Shown here: piece by piece, positions 8,313-15,331 of the stretch
Layout of the letters: every line of letters starts with the position of its first letter
How positions within the stretch are numbered: the first letter of the stretch is position 1
DNA from: Novosphingobium sp. AAP83
Lineage (GTDB): Bacteria > Pseudomonadota > Alphaproteobacteria > Sphingomonadales > Sphingomonadaceae
Direction: 5' to 3'
Length of the DNA: 33,993 bases
NCBI RefSeq assembly: GCF_001295795.1
Contig: NZ_LJHY01000067.1
Location: 1-33,993 of the forward strand
Position numbers and translations under genes: made by a program
Notes under the pieces: model-generated
What the model was told of the DNA's origin: nothing
Seen by the model: the letters and a program-made list of their open reading frames with translations, nothing else
Databases searched by the model: none

Positions 8313-8951
8313 ATGGCTGAGCTTGTTCTCTATCATCTGCCCGGTGCCTGTTCGCGGGTGACGATGACCGCGCTGGAGCAGGTCGGCACCGATTATGCCG
8401 ATCGCGCTGTCAACCTCATGCGGGGAGAGCAGCGGACACCTGAATATCTCAGCGTGAACCCGCGGGGAAAAATCCCGGCCCTGCTGGTCGATGGCCGCCT
8501 GCTTACTGAAAATGCGGCGATCGTGTGGTGGCTGCACACGGAACATCCGCAGGCCGGGCTGCTGCCCGCCGCTGATGCCTGGGAGCGGGCGCAGCAACGG
8601 TCCGATCTGTTCTGGGTATCATCAGTGTGGCACCCGAGCGTGCGCGCCAACATGATGCCGATCCGCTGGACCACCGGCGATCCGGCCCCGGTGCGCGAGC
8701 GTGGTAAGCAATTGATCGCGCCGCTGCTTGCGCGGCTCGAGACGCGGCTGGCAGCGCAGCCGTGGTGGTATAGGGACGGTTGGTCGATCATCGATACCTA
8801 TCTTTACTGGTGTTACACCACAGCTGAAGAGGGTGAATACGACCTTTCCGGGCTCGATCACATCGCCGATCACCGCCGCCGCGTGGCCGAACATCCTGCC
8901 TTTATCCGCGCCATCGCGCGCGAAGATGCCGCGCGCAGGAAGATGAGCTGA
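8313..8951 (+). CDS. Glutathione S-transferase family protein (tandem copy 1)
   Basis: A 212-residue GST with a thioredoxin-like N-domain (about 1-80) and an all-helical C-domain. The ACSRV segment near residue 12 provides a Cys/Ser pair where bacterial GSTs place their glutathione-activating residue. NPRGKIPALLVDG (about 50-62) supplies the cis-proline, and TENAAI the glutathione-binding acidic/serine region. Such enzymes can conjugate, isomerise (maleylpyruvate type), cleave ethers or reductively dehalogenate; the sequence does not decide which. Its stop shares one base with the start of a clearly related second GST, which indicates tandem duplication. Confidence 0.86.
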   Translation: MAELVLYHLPGACSRVTMTALEQVGTDYADRAVNLMRGEQRTPEYLSVNPRGKIPALLVDGRLLTENAAIVWWLHTEHPQAGLLPAADAWERAQQRSDLFWVSSVWHPSVRANMMPIRWTTGDPAPVRERGKQLIAPLLARLETRLAAQPWWYRDGWSIIDTYLYWCYTTAEEGEYDLSGLDHIADHRRRVAEHPAFIRAIAREDAARRKMS

Positions 8952-9607
8952 TGGCGCCGGAACTGATGCTTTACCACGCGCACACCGCCTGCAGCCGCGT
9001 GACGCTGACCGCGCTGGAGCAATGCGGGTACGGTTACACCGATCGCCTGCTGATCTTGCAGAAAGGCGAGCACAAGGCGCCTGCGTTTCTTTCCATCAAT
9101 TCCGGTGGCAAGGTGCCCACCCTGCTGGTCGATGGTCGCCCGCTGGTGGAAAATGGCGCGATCCTGATGTGGCTGGCCGAGACTTTCCCCGAAGCGGGGC
9201 TTTTCCCACCCTCGACATCGGCATGGGACAGGGCCCGGTACATGTCCGATTTGCTGTGGGTATCGTCGGGCTGGCACCCCTATGTCCGCGCCAACAAGGT
9301 TCCCTCCATGTGGACTACAGGGGATGTCGAGCCCGTGCGCGAACGCGGGCGCGAGTTGCTGGCCGGGGTAGTGCAGCAGCTTGAAGATCACCTCGCTGAC
9401 CGGCCTTGGTGGTATGGCGAGGACTGGTCGATTATCGACACCTATCTGTGGTGGGCCTACACAAATGCGGAAATCGGTGGCTTCTCCATCGCTGCCTTTC
9501 CGCGCGTGCAGGCGCACCGCCAACGCCATGAGGCTTTGCCGCAGTTGCAGCGTGCTCTGGCGCGCGAAGCGGCTGCCGTCGCCAAGCGAGACAAGGAAAA
9601 CGCATGA
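8951..9607 (+). CDS. Glutathione S-transferase family protein (tandem copy 2)
   Basis: A 218-residue paralogue of the preceding GST. It shares the ACSRVTLTALEQ opening, the SGGKVPTLLVDGRPLVENGAI glutathione site and the WWYGEDWSIIDTYLWW segment near residues 155-170. The divergence between the pair is substantial, so they may form a heterodimer or act on different intermediates. The gene starts within the stop of the first GST and ends with an ATGA overlap into the methyltransferase, so all three are probably translated together. Confidence 0.86.
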   Translation: MAPELMLYHAHTACSRVTLTALEQCGYGYTDRLLILQKGEHKAPAFLSINSGGKVPTLLVDGRPLVENGAILMWLAETFPEAGLFPPSTSAWDRARYMSDLLWVSSGWHPYVRANKVPSMWTTGDVEPVRERGRELLAGVVQQLEDHLADRPWWYGEDWSIIDTYLWWAYTNAEIGGFSIAAFPRVQAHRQRHEALPQLQRALAREAAAVAKRDKENA

Positions 9608-10248
9608 TTTTTGCCGACCCCAAGGTGCAAGCAGTCTACGACGCATACGAGGCCCGCAATGCCGCAGAAACCGAGCGGGTGCGCACCACCGGCGTGTCCG
9701 GCTTCGACATCCGCGACGAATTGCTGCTGCCGGTCGGGGCTGAGGTGGGCGCGATCCTGCACGCGCTGATTCTGGGGCGAAAGCCTGCGCGGATCCTCGA
9801 ACTGGGAACCAGCTATGGTTACTCCACACTGTTCCTCGCCGATGCTGCACGGCAGGTCGGCGGGACGGTGATCACCATGGAGCAGGCCGATTTCAAGCAG
9901 GCCGAGGCGCGGCGGCAGATCGCTGCGGCCGGTCTGGCGGACTATGTGGAGTTCCGGCTCGGCGATGCGGTCGCCATGCTTGCCGAAGATGAAGGGGCGT
10001 TCGATTTCGTCCTGCTCGATATCTGGAAAGAGCTTTATCTGCCTTGCTTCGAAGCCTTCCACCCCAAGCTTGCTGACGAAGCTATCGTGGTGGCCGACAA
10101 CATGATCTTCCCGCCCATGGCGCGCGACGATGTGCGCGCCTATCGCGCTGCGGTTGAGGGTAAGGGCGATCTGCAGCAGGCGCTTCTGCCGATCGGAATG
10201 GGGATCGAGATCGCGGTCAAGTGGTCCGCAGGGAACGCAAAACTATAA
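9604..10248 (+). CDS. Class I SAM-dependent O-methyltransferase-like protein
   Basis: A 214-residue cytoplasmic methyltransferase of the catechol-O-methyltransferase-like (methyltransf_3) type. Motif I ILELGTSYGYSTLFLA lies at about residues 64-79, an acidic SAM-ribose position follows in VITMEQAD, and the metal or substrate loop appears as FVLLDIWKELY and VADNMIF. Length matches small bacterial O-methyltransferases. Its start overlaps the second GST stop by 4 bp. In a catabolic cluster it might methylate a catecholic intermediate, or be a homologue repurposed for another reaction. The substrate is unknown. Confidence 0.8.
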   Translation: MIFADPKVQAVYDAYEARNAAETERVRTTGVSGFDIRDELLLPVGAEVGAILHALILGRKPARILELGTSYGYSTLFLADAARQVGGTVITMEQADFKQAEARRQIAAAGLADYVEFRLGDAVAMLAEDEGAFDFVLLDIWKELYLPCFEAFHPKLADEAIVVADNMIFPPMARDDVRAYRAAVEGKGDLQQALLPIGMGIEIAVKWSAGNAKL

Positions 10249-10286
10249 CGCCCGGCGGTGTTGGGCCCGGAATGCATGCCTCGCCG

Positions 10287-10826
10287 TCAATCCGCCAATG
10301 TCGCCCCAATCGCGGCCAGTCCCGCATTGTTGTAGAGGTCGTCCTCGCCCCCGGCGCCGCCGCTGACGGCAATTCCGCCAACCACCATTCCGTTAATGCG
10401 GATCGGCTGTCCTCCGCCCAGGATGGTAAAATCGGATGACAGGAAACCCAGGGCGAGCCCCAGGTTGCGACTCGCCATGTCACTGAATGTCTGCGTTGGC
10501 GCTTCCAGTGCCAAAGCTGACTTCGCTTTGCCGATCGCCGCCGGTATGGTGCCTGTTCCTGTTCCGTCCATACGCCTGAAATACAACAGGTTCCCCCCGG
10601 CATCGACGATGGCCACCGTCACGGTCTGTTTGCGTGCGACGGCCAGGGCAATCACTGCATCGCCCATAGTCTGCGAACCCATGGCGCTAAGGGTGGATAT
10701 CTGCCGAGTGACAGTATCGAACTGTTTCGAATTGCCGGCACCAGGGCCGTTCTGCTGGGCAGTTGCTGGCGACACAACAAGTGATAAGGCAGCAGCCAAA
10801 GCGATTGGCCTGAGCGTAATGATCAT
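10287..10826 (-). CDS. Secreted GlcG/HbpS-family protein
   Basis: About 179 residues: an N-terminal Sec signal peptide (ALAAALSLVVSPATAQ) followed by a GlcG/HbpS domain with AVARKQTVTVAIVDAGGNLLYFRRMDG and a glycine-rich C-terminus including INGMVVGGIAVSGG. HbpS-like domains bind haem or small ligands, and GlcG proteins of unknown role recur in aromatic degradation operons. Two in-frame ATGs exist at 10832 and 10826. The second is preferred because GGAG lies 6 nt before it, while it directly abuts the first. It follows the nucleoside-hydrolase-like gene and faces the methyltransferase gene. A cytoplasmic relative is encoded at 30437-30865. Confidence 0.8.
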   Translation of the reverse strand: MIITLRPIALAAALSLVVSPATAQQNGPGAGNSKQFDTVTRQISTLSAMGSQTMGDAVIALAVARKQTVTVAIVDAGGNLLYFRRMDGTGTGTIPAAIGKAKSALALEAPTQTFSDMASRNLGLALGFLSSDFTILGGGQPIRINGMVVGGIAVSGGAGGEDDLYNNAGLAAIGATLAD

Positions 10827-10868
10827 GTCCATCTCCAGTTTCGGTGCCCCGGCGATTGCTGGCTCGCC

Positions 10869-11918
10869 TCAGTTTCCGGCGCGCAAGGCACGGTCTGCCG
10901 CGCGGAACTTTGCCAGCATATCGGCAAAGGTCAGACGTGTGTCGATCTGCTTGTAAACGCGCATCAAGCGACCGTGCGGGTTCGCGGTGTAGCTGCCGTC
11001 CTCGTTGACGATTGGCGTTGGCCGGAGTGAATATGCGCTTGACGAGGTGTCCATCTGAAAGGCCGATTGCAAGGCAGTCAGCGTGACCAGAGCGGTATCG
11101 CCCAACATGAAGCTCTCGCCATCATTGAAGATGAATTTGGGCAGGTTTGCCGACAAACGCGTATGCGTCGCCGCGATCTGCTGGCTGAGGAACTTGCCGA
11201 GCGGCCCGCTGCGCGAAAGCTCTTCGAGTTCGGCATGGCTGAACAGCATCTGCCGGAAGGCATTGCGCGGGACTTGCCATATCTCAATGTCGGATTCATT
11301 GAAGATGGTCCGGGCAGCCAGAGGATCAAGGGTGAAGTTGTATTCCGTCTCGATACTGCCGGGAGGCGGCGGGGCAAGATCTGGATGTTCGTTTCCGCCG
11401 ATCCATACGAGTCGCAGGCGGGAGGCGATTTGAGGCGCGGCCAGCCAGGCCGTCGCAATGTCGGTAAGGCTCCCTCCGGCGGAATAGAATAGCGGCAGCC
11501 CTGTATCGGTGCGCATGGCCTCGCGGATGATCGCCGCTGTCGCCGCAGTAGAACGTGCCGACCCACGCGATGCCAGGGGCTGCTGCAAACCGGCAACAAT
11601 CGGCGCAATCTCGGCCCTGCCAATCAGCCCGAGCAATTCCTTTGCCTTGCCGGCAGAGACGACGGCCTTGTCCAGGATTTTGTCGGCTTCTCCAAAATCG
11701 CGGTAGTGCGAGCCGACGACAAGCGGGATGCTGACCGATGGCGACAGGCCGAAGTGGGCGAGCTGGAACAAGCTGTCGGGATCGCCGCCAAAGTCGTTAT
11801 CGACTATGATCCGCATCCGCGCCGCGCGCGCCTGTCCATCGGCTGCGGCAAGTGCCTGGCTGCCAAGGGCCAGTGCCAGTGATCCAGCACCAAATTCGCG
11901 CCTGTTCAGCCAAGCCAT
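10869..11918 (-). CDS. Tat-exported nucleoside hydrolase-like protein
   Basis: A 349-residue protein with a Tat-type leader (NRREFGAGSLALALGSQALAA) followed by a nucleoside hydrolase-like fold. DNDFGGDPDS at about residues 40-49 corresponds to the calcium-binding aspartate cluster, usually DTDPGxDD, but its spacing is altered. LPLFYSAGGSLTDIA and RLRLVWIGGNEHPD match later core strands of the family. Classical members cut N-glycosidic bonds of ribonucleosides. The altered metal site and export suggest another substrate, perhaps a glycoside (inference). GGGAGAG precedes the ATG. It lies 15 bp behind the second VOC dioxygenase and 36 bp before the secreted GlcG gene, so the three are probably co-transcribed. 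Confidence 0.72.
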   Translation of the reverse strand: MAWLNRREFGAGSLALALGSQALAAADGQARAARMRIIVDNDFGGDPDSLFQLAHFGLSPSVSIPLVVGSHYRDFGEADKILDKAVVSAGKAKELLGLIGRAEIAPIVAGLQQPLASRGSARSTAATAAIIREAMRTDTGLPLFYSAGGSLTDIATAWLAAPQIASRLRLVWIGGNEHPDLAPPPPGSIETEYNFTLDPLAARTIFNESDIEIWQVPRNAFRQMLFSHAELEELSRSGPLGKFLSQQIAATHTRLSANLPKFIFNDGESFMLGDTALVTLTALQSAFQMDTSSSAYSLRPTPIVNEDGSYTANPHGRLMRVYKQIDTRLTFADMLAKFRAADRALRAGN

Positions 11919-11933
11919 GCGGCGCTCTCCCGC

Positions 11934-13004
11934 TCAGATCGCGTGTTCGTCAGCTTCGGTGAGGTCGGCAAGCTTGCCTTCCACCGGCAGCTTGCCCGGC
12001 TTGGCCTTGCGATAGGGCTCGAAGCTTTTGCGGTTGAGGTCGAAGGTCATGTCCCACGGGATGTTGTCACCGCGAAAGATTGGCGGGGCGTTGTTCGACC
12101 ATAGCAGGCTGCCGAAGCGGAAATCCCACGCGCGCGGCACCCAGTTGTCGTCGAGGTAATCGCTGTCGGCGTGATACTCGGCCTCGCCCGCATGGCCGGG
12201 GATGTCGCAGTAGTAATAGATTGCGCTGGTCGCCCGGTGGCGGCTGATCCCACCCGAGCTGTTCATGCTGGCGTTCTTCCAGCCTCGTGCGTCCATGATG
12301 TTCGCGCCCAGCATCACCTCATCGATATCGTCGCAGCCGAAGGCGATGTGCATGAACTTGAAGTGGTCGGGCGCAATCGGCAGGTCGCAGTTCACCCAGA
12401 AGATCGAGTGATGCTCGTTCGTCCCGGCAGCGCGGGCGAAAATGCCGGTGCCTTTCGAATGGTCGGTGTATCGAAAGCCGAGGTGGCGGTCATAAAATTC
12501 AAAGCTTCCGACATAATCAGGCGAGAAGAACACGACGTGGTTGATCGTCTTGGGGATGCATTTGTGGCGCCAGATGCGGTGCTGGTTGAAGCGCGGGTAA
12601 CTGGTGGGGGTGTTCACCGGGCTTGTCTCTGACACGAAGTGCCGCTTGGTCCAGAGCCGCAAGGCAATGGGTTGGCCGTCCGGACACACGCAACGAACCG
12701 TGCCGTCGCTCGAGGTGGAAACAGCGACTTCGCGGGCCAGATTGGCAGCGTAACGATCGAGCGAGGCCTGGTCGGCCACACCCCAGACGGTTTCCTTCAC
12801 GCCGTCTCCGGGAAAGGGATCGGGGTAAGGCAGGCGCGCATCACCTTGGCGGTAGAGGATCAAGCGACTGCCCGAAGGCAGGCGGAACACGGTTTCGGCG
12901 CTATCTGCGCTTTCCGGTTCAAGCCCGAAATCAGTCCAGAAGCGCGTATGCTCCGCAAGATCGCTCACTCCGAAGACAACGCTCTCGATACCCAGAATGC
13001 TCAC
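11934..13004 (-). CDS. Two-domain VOC extradiol dioxygenase-like protein (second type)
   Basis: A 356-residue protein with two VOC modules, longer than the other two in the window. The C-terminal module retains metal-ligand positions H156 in INHVVFF, H219 in MHIAFG and E276 in AEYHAD. H199 in EHHSIFW and H256 in GISRHR are candidate second-sphere catalytic histidines. The extra C-terminal 60 residues (WVPRAWDFRFG onward) are not part of the core fold. The start is GTG at 13004 with a strong AAGGAGGAG ribosome-binding site. It heads a leftward unit with the Tat nucleoside-hydrolase-like and GlcG genes, directly downstream of the LysR gene. It is likely a ring-cleavage enzyme for a different catechol from the other two. 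Confidence 0.8.
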   Translation of the reverse strand: MSILGIESVVFGVSDLAEHTRFWTDFGLEPESADSAETVFRLPSGSRLILYRQGDARLPYPDPFPGDGVKETVWGVADQASLDRYAANLAREVAVSTSSDGTVRCVCPDGQPIALRLWTKRHFVSETSPVNTPTSYPRFNQHRIWRHKCIPKTINHVVFFSPDYVGSFEFYDRHLGFRYTDHSKGTGIFARAAGTNEHHSIFWVNCDLPIAPDHFKFMHIAFGCDDIDEVMLGANIMDARGWKNASMNSSGGISRHRATSAIYYYCDIPGHAGEAEYHADSDYLDDNWVPRAWDFRFGSLLWSNNAPPIFRGDNIPWDMTFDLNRKSFEPYRKAKPGKLPVEGKLADLTEADEHAI

Positions 13005-13153
13005 GGTCTACTCCTCCTTCTTGCAAAAATTACAATGCATCGATTGGGCAATAGAGAACAATGGATTGCGGCAATCGCCGCCTATCGATGGCGGCAATGG
13101 GTCTTAAGGTCTTGACGCGAGAGGTAGCGGGTAAGTAGCGCTATGTTTTGCAA
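13005..13153. promoter_or_regulatory. Control region upstream of the second VOC operon
   Basis: 149 bp between the LysR stop and the dioxygenase start. It holds two ATCGAT-containing sites, ATCGATTGG at 13039-13047 and CCTATCGAT at 13081-13089. The second is embedded in the inverted repeat CCGCC-TATCGAT-GGCGG. The 11-nt palindrome ATTGCGGCAAT lies between them. The density of symmetrical elements suggests a regulator binding region. Confidence 0.45.
13081..13089 (+). promoter_or_regulatory. Shared CCTATCGAT candidate operator, copy 2
   Basis: CCTATCGAT here is the centre of an inverted repeat with 5-bp arms (CCGCC and GGCGG) around TATCGAT, about 80 bp upstream of the GTG start at 13004. This is the most symmetrical of the copies and supports a dimeric regulator. 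Confidence 0.4.
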
Positions 13154-14146
13154 TCAGTTATTCAGGCTTTCAGGGTTGGTTTGAAATTCGATTGCTAGCT
13201 TGCCACGTTCACCGACGTTTCCCTTGCCGGCATCGTTCCCGAACATCTCAAGTGCTTTGGTTCTAAGCTGCCCGATCACCCACTGGATCCCAAAATCATT
13301 GCGACTAGCGATGTGCCACTGGACCGCCTCGCGGATTGGCGGAATATCGAAGGGCACATCGACCATCTTGAGCGGCATGTGTCCGCACACGCGTTCAGCC
13401 AACTTGCGATGCATGGTGGCCACCCGATTTGTGCCAACAAGGAGGCCCGGCAGCGACAGAAATGTCGGTGCAACCACTTCGACACGGCGGGCTCGCTTGT
13501 GGCGTTTGAGAAACCAGTCTTCGAAAACCGGTATGCGTGAACGACCAAAACGGGTTGTGACATGCCCCAGAGCGAAATAATTGTCGGCGCTGATGGGACC
13601 AGACAGTGCTGGATTGCCTGCGTCACCGACTACGACATGGTCGTCCTCAAACAGGAATTCGCGCGGGTGGTCGGAGGACATGGCAAAATCAACCGTCAGC
13701 AGCAGATCTATCATCCCACGTTCGAGCGAATCAATTGGGTTGCTCGCCATGCTCTGGATTTCGAAGCGCATCAGCGGTGCTTCCTTTTCGAGCCAATGCA
13801 AGGTCTCGGTCAGCAACACTTCGGTCATATAGTCCGAAGCCATGATCCGGATATGCCGCTCGCAAGTCTCAGGCTCGAACTCGGGGGCAACTGCTATGGT
13901 GGAGCGGATTTGCTCCAGCACCTTACGGACCGGATCGATCAGCTCCATACCGCGCGGGGTTAACACCATCTGTCGTCCTTTGAGGACCAGCAGATCATCC
14001 TTGAAGTATTCCCGAAGCCTCCCGAGCGAACTCGATGTGGCAGACTGCGAGAGGCACAGGCGGTCAGCAGCGAGCGAAACGCTGCACTCTTCGAGCAGAA
14101 CATCCAACGCGACGAGCAAATTCAGATCCAGGCTCTGAAATCGCAA
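13154..14146 (-). CDS. LysR-family transcriptional regulator, NodD-like
   Basis: A 330-residue LysR-type regulator. The winged HTH occupies about residues 9-66 (LDLNLLVALDVLLEE, then LSQSATSSSLGRLREYF). The effector domain resembles the NodD/NahR branch throughout: LTPRGMELIDPVR, ASDYMTEVL, EAPLMRFE, FAMSSDHP, GHVTTRFGR, EDWFLKRH and AVQW. NodD proteins respond to flavonoids and NahR to salicylate; resemblance is by eye from memory of the family. The start is TTG at 14146, with GGGAG 7 nt ahead. It is 15 bp downstream of the DenD-like gene and just upstream of the second VOC operon, a central position from which to control the cluster. The effector is unproven. Confidence 0.85.
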   Translation of the reverse strand: MRFQSLDLNLLVALDVLLEECSVSLAADRLCLSQSATSSSLGRLREYFKDDLLVLKGRQMVLTPRGMELIDPVRKVLEQIRSTIAVAPEFEPETCERHIRIMASDYMTEVLLTETLHWLEKEAPLMRFEIQSMASNPIDSLERGMIDLLLTVDFAMSSDHPREFLFEDDHVVVGDAGNPALSGPISADNYFALGHVTTRFGRSRIPVFEDWFLKRHKRARRVEVVAPTFLSLPGLLVGTNRVATMHRKLAERVCGHMPLKMVDVPFDIPPIREAVQWHIASRNDFGIQWVIGQLRTKALEMFGNDAGKGNVGERGKLAIEFQTNPESLNN

Positions 14147-14161
14147 ATCAATTCTCCCGAT

Positions 14162-15085
14162 TTAGCTTAGCGTCTTTAGTGCAATTGAAACAAGGCTACC
14201 AAGGTTGGCATCGCCTGCCAAGCCCGCCCTTTCGGCAGCGGGAGTTGAGAGCATCGGGTGGGCACCAAAGGCGGCCTCAAGAGCGATGTCCGGTTGGTAG
14301 CTTACCAGAGCTGCGCTGGCACCGCACTGGCTGGCGATTTCAAGGGCAAGGTCGCCCATCGCGATCCTCAGCGCTGGCAGCGTCACCGCACGCGTTGGCG
14401 GCAGCAGCGGGGTATCGCAGGTCAGTGCGTGGGTGAGATTGGCGACGCAGCGTTCCACCGATTGCGCCCAGATCGTTGCTTTTTGCGAGACGGGGCAGAC
14501 GAACGGCGCATTTCCCGCCAGCGCATGAAACAAATTGCTCATGAAGGCCGACTTCATCCCCGAAGGCCCCTTAGGCCGGGCAAGAATGCCCGACAAGCGC
14601 AGGGAAACGCCGTCGATCACACCGCGATTGCTGAGCATGGCAATCGCAGTCTCCATCATCGCCTTGTGCCCGCCATAGGTCATCCGCGGTGAAAGCGGCG
14701 TGCCATCGTCCACCCCGGCGGCGGGCAGTGGATCGCCATAGACAGCAATAGAGCTGGCATAGACAACGCGGACGCCCGGTCTGGCCGCGCCAGCTTCTTC
14801 TAGGAGATCGTACGTGGCATCAATATTGATGCGCCGCGACGTTGCCGGGTCTGCCTCGGCTGCGCCGCCAGGTACCGTGGCGAGGTGCACGACCGCGTCG
14901 CACCCACCAGCGATGGCCTCGCGGCGAAGCATCGCATCGCCAAGATCGCCGACGACCATCCGCGCGCCAGCAGGGATACCGTCGCCTGATGTATCAGTAC
15001 CAACTACTTCGTGACCGCTCGCGAGCAGCCCGCCAAGAAGATGACGACCGACGAAGCCATTCGCCCCTGTGACCAGGATTTTCAT
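14162..15085 (-). CDS. NAD-dependent epimerase/dehydratase family protein, D-erythronate dehydrogenase-like
   Basis: A 307-residue extended-SDR protein. The Rossmann motif GANGFVG is at residues 7-13, and the catalytic set is S111/S112 with Y137 and K141 (YGGHK). The segments DDGTPLSPRMTYGGHKAMME, RLSGILARPKGPSG and FVCPVSQKA follow the pattern I recall for D-erythronate dehydrogenase (DenD). That enzyme oxidises C2 of four-carbon sugar acids as part of an aldolase pathway. The start ATG at 15085 is preferred over an upstream one because GGAAGG sits about 8 nt before it. It precedes the LysR gene by 15 bp and diverges from the FAD monooxygenase gene. The substrate in this context is unknown. 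Confidence 0.78.
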   Translation of the reverse strand: MKILVTGANGFVGRHLLGGLLASGHEVVGTDTSGDGIPAGARMVVGDLGDAMLRREAIAGGCDAVVHLATVPGGAAEADPATSRRINIDATYDLLEEAGAARPGVRVVYASSIAVYGDPLPAAGVDDGTPLSPRMTYGGHKAMMETAIAMLSNRGVIDGVSLRLSGILARPKGPSGMKSAFMSNLFHALAGNAPFVCPVSQKATIWAQSVERCVANLTHALTCDTPLLPPTRAVTLPALRIAMGDLALEIASQCGASAALVSYQPDIALEAAFGAHPMLSTPAAERAGLAGDANLGSLVSIALKTLS

Positions 15086-15331
15086 TGTTTGACACCTTCC
15101 CAGCCCGCGCCCAGCACGCATTTTGCCCTAGAGGCGAACGATCGGGCCCCTTTTCCAGAGCGCCACGTTAGCAGGTCCCCGCATCCTGTCCCGCGCTTGG
15201 TCTGGATACCAACCTATCGATGCCAGTGGCACGCTTCGCCCGCTTCGATACTTGCGCATTGAGCGTAAGGATTTTTCGCGGCTATGCGCTTGGCCTATCA
15301 GGCTTCGGTGTAAGAGGGAGAAGTTTGCGAA
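15086..15331. promoter_or_regulatory. Divergent control region between DenD-like and FAD monooxygenase genes
   Basis: 246 bp between divergent genes with no supported coding region. CCTATCGAT occurs at 15213-15221, near the middle, so one bound regulator could control both directions. LysR proteins commonly bind in such divergent regions. Confidence 0.45.
15213..15221 (+). promoter_or_regulatory. Shared CCTATCGAT candidate operator, copy 3
   Basis: Third exact copy of the 9-mer, in the context CCAACCTATCGATGCC, about 110-130 bp from each flanking start codon. Confidence 0.35.
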
